From the NCBI RefSeq assembly GCF_014287955.1, contig NZ_JACOPD010000003.1, forward strand, positions 186,001 through 250,000: a DNA stretch of 64,000 bases. The letters are read 5' to 3'. Position numbers and translations under genes: made by a program. The notes under the pieces were generated by a model, which was not told where the DNA came from, searched no databases, and worked only from the letters and a program-made list of their open reading frames with translations. The DNA comes from Lachnospira hominis (ex Liu et al. 2021) (GTDB lineage: Bacteria; Bacillota; Clostridia; Lachnospirales; Lachnospiraceae). This document shows positions 1-7,611 of this stretch, in pieces (position 1 is the stretch's first letter; each line of letters begins with the position of its first letter).

Positions 1-884
1 TTCAGGAAAGCTTTATTAATACAGCTTCTGCATCATGGAAATGTGCAATATGTGTCGGAAGCGGCAATGAGGGGCTTGGAGCAGGACATACATCAGGCAG
101 GCTTCGACAGGGAGAGGAACAATACGTCCAGATAGCTGTTTCTGAATACGAGACATCACTTAATATCCAGATATGGAAAGATTATTGGGATGATTTTAAT
201 ATTGAGGTAATAACTCCGGCTGGCATAAATCTGGGGCGTATTAGCCGATATAATACATTGAACACGGTAAGTACCGGGACGGAAAAAGTGCTGTGTTATT
301 ATGCACAGCCGCTTCCGTTCAGCATGAGGCAGGAAATATATATAGATATTGTTCCGGTAAATAATTATATAACATCAGGCTTGTGGAGAATTAATTTCAT
401 ACCGGATAAAATAAGAACCGGCTTCTTTGACATGTGGCTTCCGACTGCAGCTTCACTGAATCCTAAGACAGGATTTACACGTCCTGATTCTTCCCTTACT
501 TATACTGTTCCGTCAACATCATCCAATGTTATAACTGTTGGTTCATACAATGCAGCGACAAACACGCCATCTCCGTTTTCAGGAAGAGGGTATGTGACAC
601 AGTCAGAATCAGGAATTGCAGTAAAGCCGGACATAGTGGCACCTGGGGAAAATGTGCGTATAGATGAAAGGACTATAGTAAGCGGTACGTCATATGCAGT
701 ACCATTTGTCACGGGAGCATCAGCACTTCTGATGGAATGGGGAATTGTGCGTGGCAATGACCTGTTTCTTTATGGTGAAAAATTAAAGGCACATCTTATA
801 AAGGGATCATTACCGCTTAATGGAATGAATATACCTGATGATGTTACCGGGTGGGGGAAAATGTGCATGGCACAAAGTATATAA
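1..884 (+). CDS. Csp-like subtilisin-family (S8) protease, 3' part
   Basis: The gene runs in from before the window; the open frame starts at base 3 and no start codon is visible. Two S8 landmarks are present: the oxyanion-hole segment VGSGNEG near base 55 and the catalytic serine block SGTSYAVPFVTGASALL near base 700. The catalytic Asp and His lie upstream of the window. The insertion between these blocks, with its IQIWKDYWDDFNIEVITPAG segment, resembles the jelly-roll insertion of clostridial Csp germination proteases, which activate pro-SleC in spores. A SleC-like gene lies at 60.7 kb, which supports a germination role. The Ser is intact, so this copy is not obviously a CspA/CspC-type pseudoprotease, though the other triad residues cannot be checked. 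The Csp assignment is inference from domain layout. Confidence 0.8.
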   Translation, partial: QESFINTASASWKCAICVGSGNEGLGAGHTSGRLRQGEEQYVQIAVSEYETSLNIQIWKDYWDDFNIEVITPAGINLGRISRYNTLNTVSTGTEKVLCYYAQPLPFSMRQEIYIDIVPVNNYITSGLWRINFIPDKIRTGFFDMWLPTAASLNPKTGFTRPDSSLTYTVPSTSSNVITVGSYNAATNTPSPFSGRGYVTQSESGIAVKPDIVAPGENVRIDERTIVSGTSYAVPFVTGASALLMEWGIVRGNDLFLYGEKLKAHLIKGSLPLNGMNIPDDVTGWGKMCMAQSI

Positions 885-889
885 TTTTC

Positions 890-919
890 TTGATTTTATA
901 ACAGCCATATGGGTATAAT
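890..919 (+). promoter_or_regulatory. Promoter of trxA-rnhA
   Basis: TTGATT (890-895), an 18-bp spacer and TATAAT (914-919) lie just after the protease gene and 78 bp before the thioredoxin start. The match to the sigma-A consensus is good. No other regulatory motif was seen. Confidence 0.6.
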
Positions 920-996
920 AATTCCACAATACATTCCGTGATATAAACGGTTTGTCAGATATAAAAACAAAAAACATTCAGAAAAGAGGTTTTATT

Positions 997-1302
997 ATGG
1001 TTATAACACAGAATAATTTTAATTCGGAAGTTGAAAATAGTGATAAGCCTGTTCTTATTGATTTCTGGGCATCATGGTGCGGTCCATGTATGATGATGTC
1101 ACCTGTAGTGGAGCAGATAGAAAAAGAACATCCTGAAATTAAGGTTGGAAAAGTTAATGTAGATGAGGAGATGGTACTTGCACAGAAATTTATGGTTGTC
1201 AGTATTCCTACACTTATTTTATTTAAAAATGGAAAACCGGAGATTACATCTGTAGGTTTCAAAGGAAAGGAAGAGCTTGAGGAAATATTCAAGCTGAAAT
1301 AA
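997..1302 (+). CDS. trxA: Thioredoxin
   Basis: A 101-residue cytoplasmic thioredoxin that reduces protein disulfides, probably using electrons from thioredoxin reductase (not in this window). The active site WCGPC is at residues 27-31, followed by the cis-proline block SIPTLILFKNG. The length is normal for the family. The start at 997 is preferred because AAAGAGG lies 8 bases before it; an in-frame start at 952 would add 15 residues that no thioredoxin has. It is the first gene of a two-gene operon with the RNase H gene, six bases apart. Confidence 0.93.
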   Translation: MVITQNNFNSEVENSDKPVLIDFWASWCGPCMMMSPVVEQIEKEHPEIKVGKVNVDEEMVLAQKFMVVSIPTLILFKNGKPEITSVGFKGKEELEEIFKLK

Positions 1303-1307
1303 TTTTG

Positions 1308-1895
1308 ATGGCACAGAAATTTTACGCAGTGCGTGCCGGAAGAAAACCTGGAATATATATGTCGTGGGAAGCATGTAAAACACAGGTTCATGGCTTTGCA
1401 GGAGCACAGTACAAAAGTTTTACGACAAGAGAGGATGCAGATGAATATATGAGTGCGGCAAAATGCAGTCATGTCAGATCTGAAGCATTTGCATTTGTTG
1501 ATGGTTCATTTAATACATCGACATCAGTATATGGTTATGGCGGATTTATAGAGTATAAAGGTGAACGCTATGAACTTATGGGAAATGGAAACGATGCTGA
1601 TATGGCATTAATGAGAAATGTTGCAGGAGAAGTGCTTGGCAGTATGGCGGCAGTAAAAAAGGCGATAGAGCTGGGAATCAGGTCGCTTGATATTTATTAT
1701 GATTATATGGGAATCCAGATGTGGGCAACAGGTGAATGGAAGCGTAATAAAGCCGGAACTATAGCATATTACGATTATATTCAGTCAGTAAAAAATGATA
1801 TAGAACTGCATTTTGTAAAAGTCAAAGGTCACTCAGGCGTAGAAGGCAATGAAGAAGCCGACAGGCTGGCAAAAAAAGCGGTGGGCATACAATAA
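1308..1895 (+). CDS. rnhA: Ribonuclease H1 with N-terminal hybrid-binding domain
   Basis: Degrades RNA in RNA:DNA hybrids. Residues 1-45 (KFYAVRAGRKPGIY, SWEACKTQVHGF) form the viroplasmin-like hybrid-binding domain found at the N-terminus of eukaryotic and some clostridial RNase H1 proteins. Residues about 60-195 are the RNase H domain, with the carboxylates in FVDGSFN, the Glu of AGEVLGSM, the Asp of YYDYMG, and the Asp after KGHSGVEGNEEADRLAK. ATG 1308 lies six bases after the trxA stop; a TTG one codon earlier is possible. There is no strong ribosome binding site, so translational coupling to trxA is likely. Confidence 0.9.
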   Translation: MAQKFYAVRAGRKPGIYMSWEACKTQVHGFAGAQYKSFTTREDADEYMSAAKCSHVRSEAFAFVDGSFNTSTSVYGYGGFIEYKGERYELMGNGNDADMALMRNVAGEVLGSMAAVKKAIELGIRSLDIYYDYMGIQMWATGEWKRNKAGTIAYYDYIQSVKNDIELHFVKVKGHSGVEGNEEADRLAKKAVGIQ

Positions 1896-1903
1896 ACAAA
1901 TAA

Positions 1904-1956
1904 CCCGGCATTTACGGAAAATGAGCAGAACCCATGTTTATTCCGTAAATGCCGGG
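1904..1956. terminator. Bidirectional terminator
   Basis: A perfect 16-bp stem: cccggcatttacggaa (1904-1919) pairs with 1941-1956 across a 21-base loop. T-rich runs follow on both strands, so it can end rnhA on the + strand and the symporter gene on the - strand. Confidence 0.85.
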
Positions 1957-1963
1957 ATTGTTA

Positions 1964-3367
1964 TTATTTTTTCAGACTGTTAAGATATTTATTAGTCTCG
2001 GATACAACAACGCCATTTAATGCAATAAGTGCAATAAGGTTAGGTATAGCCATAAGACCATTGAATATATCTGCAATTGTCCATACAGCTGAAACAGTCA
2101 TAAAAGGACCTATGAAAATACATAAGATATATAACCATTTGTAGGCTTTGATAACATTTTTCTTATCTCCGATAATATATTCGAGACAGCGTTCGCTGTA
2201 ATAATTCCATCCAAGTATTGTTGTAAATGCAAAGAATACAAGACAGAGCATGAGTATGAATGAAGAGAACTGTGCCGGAAGAGGAAGTCCCATCTGGAAC
2301 GCTCTTGTTGTAACAGAAACGCCTTCAAGACCGATATTCCATGAACCTGTTATAACAATTGTGAGTCCTGTCATTGTACAGATTACAATTGTGTCAATAA
2401 AAGTACCCATCATAGAGATAAGACCCTGCTGTGCAGGTGCATCAGCAACGGCAGCGGCAGCAGCAATAGGAGCACTACCAAGACCTGCTTCGTTAGAAAA
2501 GATACCTCTGGCAACACCCATCTGCATAGCCATCATCATAGAGCCTATAGCACCACCGCCGACAGCACGCAGACCAAATGCACTCTGGACAATAGTTGCA
2601 AGAGCATTTGGAATTTCCCTGAAATTGTATACAAGAATAGCAAGTGTAACAATAAAATATGTAACAGCCATAAAAGGAACTATAACCTGTGCAACAGATG
2701 AAATTCTTTTGAGACCGCCAATGAGTACAAGAGCGGCAAATATTGTAAGAAGTATGCCGGATATAATAACAGACCATGAATATTCACGTCCAAACAGTGT
2801 TACCGTCCATTGGTTATTGGCATCGAAGAAATTATTTACAGCACTTGTAATACCGTTAATCTGTGTAAATGTACCGATACCAAGAAGACCAACGCCAACA
2901 CCGAAAAATGCAAATAACTTGGCAAGCCATTTCCATTTTTTTCCCATTCCATGTTCAATATAGTAGAAAGGTCCTCCGAGAATATGTCCGTCCTTCTGGA
3001 TGACACGGTATTTTACAGCAAGAAGACATTCCGAATATTTTGTTGCCGTACCTACAAGGGCGGCAATCCACATCCAGAATAAAGCACCGGGACCGCCTGC
3101 AACAAGAGCAGTTGCTACACCAACGATATTACCTGTACCTATTGTGGCTGATAAAGCTGTACAAAGTGAAGCAAAACCGGATACTTCGCCATCGCCGGAT
3201 GCTTCATTTTTTACCGTATGCTTAATGGCAAGTCCAAGCTTTGTAATCTGCAGTCCTTTCAGACGGATTGTAAGAAACAAACCAACAGAAATAATAAGAA
3301 TAATAAGGGGAAGTCCCCAAACGAAACTATCAATCGTTTTAAGGATTGAATTAAAGCTTTCAAACAT
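1964..3367 (-). CDS. Sodium:alanine/glycine symporter (AGCS family)
   Basis: A 467-residue polytopic inner-membrane carrier that imports alanine or glycine with Na+. The family signature is clear: GLPLIILIISVGLFLTIRL near the N-terminus, GTGNIVGVATAL near residue 78, and GVARGIFSNEAGLGSAPIAAAAA near residue 290. The length is typical of AgcS/AlsT/DagA proteins. It starts at 3367 behind GGAGAG. It is transcribed alone, against the direction of its neighbours, from a promoter that shares its -35 element with the PAP2 gene. The substrate cannot be settled from sequence. Confidence 0.92.
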   Translation of the reverse strand: MFESFNSILKTIDSFVWGLPLIILIISVGLFLTIRLKGLQITKLGLAIKHTVKNEASGDGEVSGFASLCTALSATIGTGNIVGVATALVAGGPGALFWMWIAALVGTATKYSECLLAVKYRVIQKDGHILGGPFYYIEHGMGKKWKWLAKLFAFFGVGVGLLGIGTFTQINGITSAVNNFFDANNQWTVTLFGREYSWSVIISGILLTIFAALVLIGGLKRISSVAQVIVPFMAVTYFIVTLAILVYNFREIPNALATIVQSAFGLRAVGGGAIGSMMMAMQMGVARGIFSNEAGLGSAPIAAAAAVADAPAQQGLISMMGTFIDTIVICTMTGLTIVITGSWNIGLEGVSVTTRAFQMGLPLPAQFSSFILMLCLVFFAFTTILGWNYYSERCLEYIIGDKKNVIKAYKWLYILCIFIGPFMTVSAVWTIADIFNGLMAIPNLIALIALNGVVVSETNKYLNSLKK

Positions 3368-3405
3368 AAATAAGTCTCTCCGTTCAAAAATGATATTTTC
3401 TTAAA

Positions 3406-3457
3406 ACTATAACACAAAAATGTTTTACTTGCAAAAAAAAATATTAGCAGATAAAAT
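3406..3457. promoter_or_regulatory. Divergent promoters sharing one palindromic -35 box
   Basis: TTGCAA (3429-3434) is its own reverse complement. Rightward, 17 bp separate it from TAAAAT (3452-3457), serving the PAP2 gene. Leftward, 17 bp separate it from TATAGT on the minus strand (3411-3406), serving the symporter gene. RNA polymerase could bind in only one direction at a time. Confidence 0.6.
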
Positions 3458-3495
3458 GTATAAGGCAGAATAAAAATTAAAGAGGAGTTTTTTAA

Positions 3496-4080
3496 ATGGA
3501 ATTACAGATTTTACATTGGTTTGAAAGCCTGCACAATCCGTTTCTCAATCCAATTATGTATGGCATAACAATGCTTGGCGAGAAAGGAATATTTCTTATA
3601 CTGGTAGCACTGGCAGCTCTTACGGTTTTACCTAAAAAATATAGAAAAGTAGGACTTACAATGGCATTTGCACTTATAATATCGCTTATAATGTGCAATG
3701 GAGTTATGAAAAATGCATTTGCAAGGGTCAGACCTTTCAATGTAGATACATCATTTGAGAGTTTGTATAATATTTTTGCCACAATTGATGACTGGTCATT
3801 CCCTTCAGGTCACACATCAGCAGCTTTTGCGGCAGCACTTGCCATTTTCATGTGGTATAAAAAAGAAGGTGGATTTGCTATTGTTATAGCAGCACTTATA
3901 GCAATTTCAAGACTTTACCTTACAGTACACTATCCTACAGATGTTCTTGTCAGCCTTATACTGGGAAGCATTTATGGAATTATTTCATATTACATAGTTA
4001 AGTTTATTATGAAAAAATCAGAAAAGATGCGTAAAGTATTTGATGAAGGAGCACCTTATAAAACGTTATTTCAAAAATAA
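3496..4080 (+). CDS. PAP2-family membrane phosphatase
   Basis: A 194-residue membrane enzyme of the type 2 phosphatidic acid phosphatase family, which dephosphorylates lipid phosphates such as undecaprenyl pyrophosphate or phosphatidic acid on the outer face of the membrane. All three motifs are present: K72 to R79-P80 (KNAFARVRP), PSGH at 103-106, and SRLYLTVHYPTD with R139, H145 and D149. There are five to six membrane segments. It starts behind AGAGGAG. It is monocistronic. The substrate is unknown; recycling of the cell-wall lipid carrier is one option. Confidence 0.88.
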   Translation: MELQILHWFESLHNPFLNPIMYGITMLGEKGIFLILVALAALTVLPKKYRKVGLTMAFALIISLIMCNGVMKNAFARVRPFNVDTSFESLYNIFATIDDWSFPSGHTSAAFAAALAIFMWYKKEGGFAIVIAALIAISRLYLTVHYPTDVLVSLILGSIYGIISYYIVKFIMKKSEKMRKVFDEGAPYKTLFQK

Positions 4081-4101
4081 TTAATGACAGGTTAAACTTT
4101 T

Positions 4102-4130
4102 TTGCAGATGATTTCGTATATAGCTATAGA
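4102..4130 (+). promoter_or_regulatory. Promoter of the 4.2-5.3 kb operon
   Basis: TTGCAG (4102-4107), a 17-bp spacer and TATAGA (4125-4130) lie 50 bp before the small gene at 4180. Confidence 0.5.
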
Positions 4131-4179
4131 CAAATAATTAAAGAAATGTCAGATTTATTTTTCTAGGAGGTATTTATCT

Positions 4180-4389
4180 ATGGTGGGAGGAATCGGACCG
4201 GTTAATGATGAGCTTATGGAACTTTTATATAACAAAGATAATTCTTATGAGAGTGGGCATGACATGACAAAAAAGCCATGCAGGAGTGGAAATATCAGTG
4301 TCATAGACAGTGAATATGTACCATTAAAAATTAAGGGCTCAAAATTTCCGGATATAAAAGGGTTTATTAAGAAATTCCTGAAAAAATAA
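4180..4389 (+). CDS. Small protein of unknown function
   Basis: A 69-residue soluble protein that I do not recognise. It has a good ribosome binding site (TAGGAGGT, 9 bases before ATG) and its own promoter. It carries one Cys (KKPCRSG) and a basic C-terminus (FIKKFLKK) that could form an amphipathic helix. It lies 13 bases before the membrane exporter gene and is probably cotranscribed with it, so it may be an accessory or metal-handling partner; the sequence itself does not show a function. Confidence 0.55.
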   Translation: MVGGIGPVNDELMELLYNKDNSYESGHDMTKKPCRSGNISVIDSEYVPLKIKGSKFPDIKGFIKKFLKK

Positions 4390-4402
4390 AATGGAGATTT
4401 AT

Positions 4403-5263
4403 ATGTTAGATGTAATAATTGATACACTTATTGACAGTGTAAAACTGCTGCCGTTTTTGTTTTTTACATATCTGGCGATGGAATATATAGAGCATAAGAC
4501 GACAGCAAAAACGAAGCGGATGATAAAGAATTCCGGCAAGGCAGGTCCTTTTGCAGGTGCTATCCTTGGTGCTGTGCCTCAGTGTGGTTTCTCGGCGGCT
4601 GCGTCCAATCTTTATGCCGGAAGAGTAATTACGCTTGGAACGCTGATTGCGATATATCTTTCGACATCAGATGAGATGCTGCCGGTGTTTTTATCTGAGA
4701 AAGTTCCGGCAAGCACAATACTTACAATTATTTTATGGAAAATAGTTATCGGAATGGCTGCCGGATTTATAATTGATTTTGTAATAAGAAAAGCAAAATC
4801 AAGAAATCAGGATGATATAACACAGAAAATCGGTCATGTATGTGACCATGACCATTGTCACTGTGAAAAGAGCATATTTGCGTCTTCATTAAGGCACACT
4901 CTTGTTATATTTGGATATATCCTTATTATATCATTTATCCTTAATACGATAATACATTTTGTAGGAGAGGAAACACTTGGCAGCTTCATGCTTGACAAGC
5001 CGGTTATCGGACCGATGGTATCAGCACTTGTTGGACTTATACCGAACTGTGCGTCATCTGTTGTTATAACACAGCTTTATATTGAAGGGCTTATGCCTCT
5101 TGGAACTGCTATGGCAGGACTGCTTGCCGGTTCGGGTGTCGGCATACTTGTGCTTTTTAAAGAAAATACAGATATAAAAGAAAATATAAAAATACTTGGT
5201 CTTTTATATGCTTTTGGTGTAGTATCAGGAATTATAATTGAACTTGTAATAAGACTGATTTAA
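4403..5263 (+). CDS. Putative heavy-metal/arsenic-type efflux membrane protein (ArsP_2-like)
   Basis: A 286-residue integral membrane protein with about eight to ten hydrophobic segments in two similar halves. The first half has GAVPQCGFSAAASNLYAGRVITLGTLIA and the second GLIPNCASSVVITQLYIEGLMPLGTAMAGLLAGSG, an internal duplication typical of the putative ten-helix metal exporter family sometimes named arsenic efflux or manganese transporter. The loop between the halves is His/Cys-rich (HVCDHDHCHCE), which suggests metal binding. ATG 4403 is preferred because GGAG sits 6 bases before it; ATG 4391 overlaps that site. The substrate is unknown. Confidence 0.75.
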   Translation: MLDVIIDTLIDSVKLLPFLFFTYLAMEYIEHKTTAKTKRMIKNSGKAGPFAGAILGAVPQCGFSAAASNLYAGRVITLGTLIAIYLSTSDEMLPVFLSEKVPASTILTIILWKIVIGMAAGFIIDFVIRKAKSRNQDDITQKIGHVCDHDHCHCEKSIFASSLRHTLVIFGYILIISFILNTIIHFVGEETLGSFMLDKPVIGPMVSALVGLIPNCASSVVITQLYIEGLMPLGTAMAGLLAGSGVGILVLFKENTDIKENIKILGLLYAFGVVSGIIIELVIRLI

Positions 5264-5269
5264 GATATT

Positions 5270-5310
5270 ACCGGAATAGCGTTTTGTGCGTTATTCCGGT
5301 TTTTTATTTT
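5270..5310 (+). terminator. Rho-independent terminator
   Basis: ACCGGAATAGCG pairs with CGTTATTCCGGT (one G-U pair) around a short loop, followed by T6 and a further T-rich stretch. It ends the exporter operon. Confidence 0.85.
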
Positions 5311-5334
5311 TTGATAAAAATTTATATATTTTTG

Positions 5335-5401
5335 TTGATAAATGATGCGTGAAGTGATATTATGATAACAACTTTGAAAAACACATTTTATAAAAGTTGT
5401 T
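5335..5401 (+). promoter_or_regulatory. Promoter and candidate operator of the pentose operon
   Basis: TTGATA (5335-5340), 17 bp, TATTAT (5358-5363). Starting four bases after the -10 box, a dyad AACAACTTT (5367-5375) and AAAGTTGTT (5393-5401) spans the expected transcription start. The position is right for a repressor site. The ROK protein encoded last in the operon is the natural candidate, by analogy with XylR of Bacillus; this pairing is inference. Confidence 0.55.
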
Positions 5402-5455
5402 TTAATAAGCCGGAACTGAGAGTCATATAATAATCCGGCGGGAATGGAGGAAAGC

Positions 5456-6067
5456 ATGAAAATTCATAGTGTCTGTGACAAAGAATTTGCACAGTACGGA
5501 AGAGTTCTTACAGAACTTGATACAAAAGAACTTATAAGTGCAATGGAAAAGACACCTGTGCCGGATGATGTTATATATGTTCCATCCGACAAAGAATTAG
5601 AGTCACTTAACGTGTATGATGTAATGTCAAAAGTGGTTTACGGTGATATGCCTGTTCAGATAGGATACTGTAACGGACATAACCAGAAACTTAATGCAGT
5701 GGAATATCATAGAAGTTCTGAGATAAATGTAGCTGCTACTGATATGATTTTACTTCTGGGAAAACAGCAGGATATAAAGGAAGATTATACATATGATACG
5801 GCAGATATTGAGGCGTTTCTTGTACCTGCGGGTACGGCTGTTGAAGTTTATGCGACAACGCTTCACTATGCACCATGCGGCGTGAATAATTCAGGTTTCA
5901 GGTGTACGGTAGTTCTTCCAAAGGGCACAAATTATGATGTAAAAAGACAGAAGAATACAGGTGAGGACAGACTGCTTGCAGCAACAAATAAATGGCTCAT
6001 AGCACACAAAGAAGCACATATAGACGGAGCATTTGAGGGACTTATCGGGGAAAATCCAGAAGTCTGA
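5456..6067 (+). CDS. DUF4867 family protein, cupin-like
   Basis: A 203-residue cytoplasmic protein resembling the DUF4867 family, which is often found beside sugar isomerases in Clostridia. The segment VPAGTAVEVYATTLHYAPCG near residue 130 resembles a cupin strand pair with a metal-binding His, so it may act on a sugar as an isomerase, epimerase or mutarotase. That is inference. ATG 5456 is preferred because GGAGG lies just before it; ATG 5444 overlaps the ribosome binding site. It is the first gene of the operon with the isomerase, xylulokinase, transaldolase and ROK genes. Confidence 0.72.
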   Translation: MKIHSVCDKEFAQYGRVLTELDTKELISAMEKTPVPDDVIYVPSDKELESLNVYDVMSKVVYGDMPVQIGYCNGHNQKLNAVEYHRSSEINVAATDMILLLGKQQDIKEDYTYDTADIEAFLVPAGTAVEVYATTLHYAPCGVNNSGFRCTVVLPKGTNYDVKRQKNTGEDRLLAATNKWLIAHKEAHIDGAFEGLIGENPEV

Positions 6068-6100
6068 AAGAAAATATAACAAAGAATAGGAGAATTTATC

Positions 6101-7585
6101 ATGAACAAACCGACAGTTAAAGTGGGAATTGTAGCAGTCAGCAGAGATTGTTTCCCGGAATCACTTTCAGTAACAAGAAGACAGAATCTCGTAAATGCAT
6201 ATAAGGCTAAGTATAACGCAGATGAAATTTACGAATGTCCTGTATGTATCGTTGAGAGCGAGATACATATGATGCAGGCACTGGATGATATCAAAAAAGC
6301 AGGATGTAATGCACTTTGTGTATATCTTGGAAACTTTGGCCCTGAGATTTCAGAGACTATGCTTGCACAGTATTTTGACGGTCCTAAGATGTTTGTTGCG
6401 GCAGCAGAAGAGACATCTGAGAATGGCGGACTTGTACAGGGCAGAGGCGATGCATACTGTGGTATGTTAAATGCAAGTTATAATTTAAAGCTTCGTAATG
6501 TAAAAGCATACATTCCTGAATATCCTGTAGGAACTGCAGAAGAATGTGCAGATATGATTCATGAATTCATACCTGTTGCGAAGGCAGTTTATGCACTTTC
6601 AAATCTCAAAATAATAAGCTTCGGACCTCGTCCTACTAATTTCCTTGCATGTAACGCTCCTATCAAGCAGCTTTATAATCTCGGAGTTGAAATTGAGGAA
6701 AATTCAGAACTTGACCTTTTTGAAGCATTTAATAAGCATGCGGGAGATGAAAGAATTCCTGAAGTCGTAAAGAGCATGGAAAAAGAACTCGGAAATGGCA
6801 ATAAGAAGCCTGAAATTTTACCTAAGCTTGCACAGTATGAGCTCACACTCCTCGATTGGGTAGAACAGCACAAAGGCTCAAGAAAGTTTGTTGCAGTCGC
6901 AGGAAAATGCTGGCCGGCATTCCAGACACAGTTTGGTTTCGTTCCATGTTATGTGAATTCAAGACTTACAGCTATGGGAATTCCTGTATCATGTGAGGTT
7001 GATATTTACGGAGCGTTGAGTGAATTTATCGGTGCAGTTGTAAGTGATGATACAGTTACGCTTCTTGATATTAATAATACAGTTCCTTCAGATATTTATG
7101 AGCAGGATATTAAGGGCAAGTTCCCATATACAATCAAAGATACATTTATGGGATTCCACTGCGGAAATACAGCAGCATGCAAACTTTCATTCTGTGAGAT
7201 GAGAAATCAGATGATTATGGCACGTTCACTTCCTGAAGAAGTTACAAATGGTACACTTGAGGGAGATATTATTCCTGGCGATATCACATTTTTCAGACTC
7301 CAGAGCACATCAGACGCCAAGCTTACAGCATATGTGGCACAGGGGGAGGTACTTCCTGTTGCGACACGTTCATTCGGAGCAATCGGTATATTTGCAATTC
7401 CACAGATGGGCAGATTCTACAGACACTGGCTTATCGAAAAGAATTTCCCACATCATGGTGCTGTTGCATTCGGCCATTTCGGAAAGCAGCTTTATGAAGT
7501 ATTTAAGTATCTCGGAGTAGAAGAAATAGGCTTTAACCAGCCGGCGGGAATGCTTTACAAGAGTGAAAATCCATTTGCAAATTAA
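6101..7585 (+). CDS. L-fucose/L-arabinose isomerase family protein
   Basis: A 494-residue aldose-ketose isomerase of the fucose/arabinose isomerase fold. The N-terminal two thirds carry the substrate-binding Rossmann-like domains. CEVDIYGALSEF near residue 300 supplies the Glu/Asp metal ligands, and FHCGN near residue 350 and FPHHGAVAFGHFG near residue 447 the histidines. The downstream gene encodes a xylulokinase, so the product is probably a ketopentose such as D-xylulose or L-/D-ribulose. The exact sugar (D-xylose, D-arabinose, L-arabinose or L-fucose) cannot be told. It starts behind AGGAG; this is the second gene of the pentose operon. Confidence 0.82.
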   Translation: MNKPTVKVGIVAVSRDCFPESLSVTRRQNLVNAYKAKYNADEIYECPVCIVESEIHMMQALDDIKKAGCNALCVYLGNFGPEISETMLAQYFDGPKMFVAAAEETSENGGLVQGRGDAYCGMLNASYNLKLRNVKAYIPEYPVGTAEECADMIHEFIPVAKAVYALSNLKIISFGPRPTNFLACNAPIKQLYNLGVEIEENSELDLFEAFNKHAGDERIPEVVKSMEKELGNGNKKPEILPKLAQYELTLLDWVEQHKGSRKFVAVAGKCWPAFQTQFGFVPCYVNSRLTAMGIPVSCEVDIYGALSEFIGAVVSDDTVTLLDINNTVPSDIYEQDIKGKFPYTIKDTFMGFHCGNTAACKLSFCEMRNQMIMARSLPEEVTNGTLEGDIIPGDITFFRLQSTSDAKLTAYVAQGEVLPVATRSFGAIGIFAIPQMGRFYRHWLIEKNFPHHGAVAFGHFGKQLYEVFKYLGVEEIGFNQPAGMLYKSENPFAN

Positions 7586-7611
7586 TTCTTGATTATAGAT
7601 GGGAGACGCAT

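Noticed and set aside
978..1472. 164-codon minus-strand reading frame over trxA
   Set aside because: It is a shadow of trxA and the RNase H gene, with no ribosome binding site and an implausible Cys/Ser-rich protein.
2250..2963. 237-codon + strand reading frame inside the symporter gene
   Set aside because: It is antisense to a clear AGCS gene. Its Pro/Ile-rich composition mirrors membrane codons in reverse.
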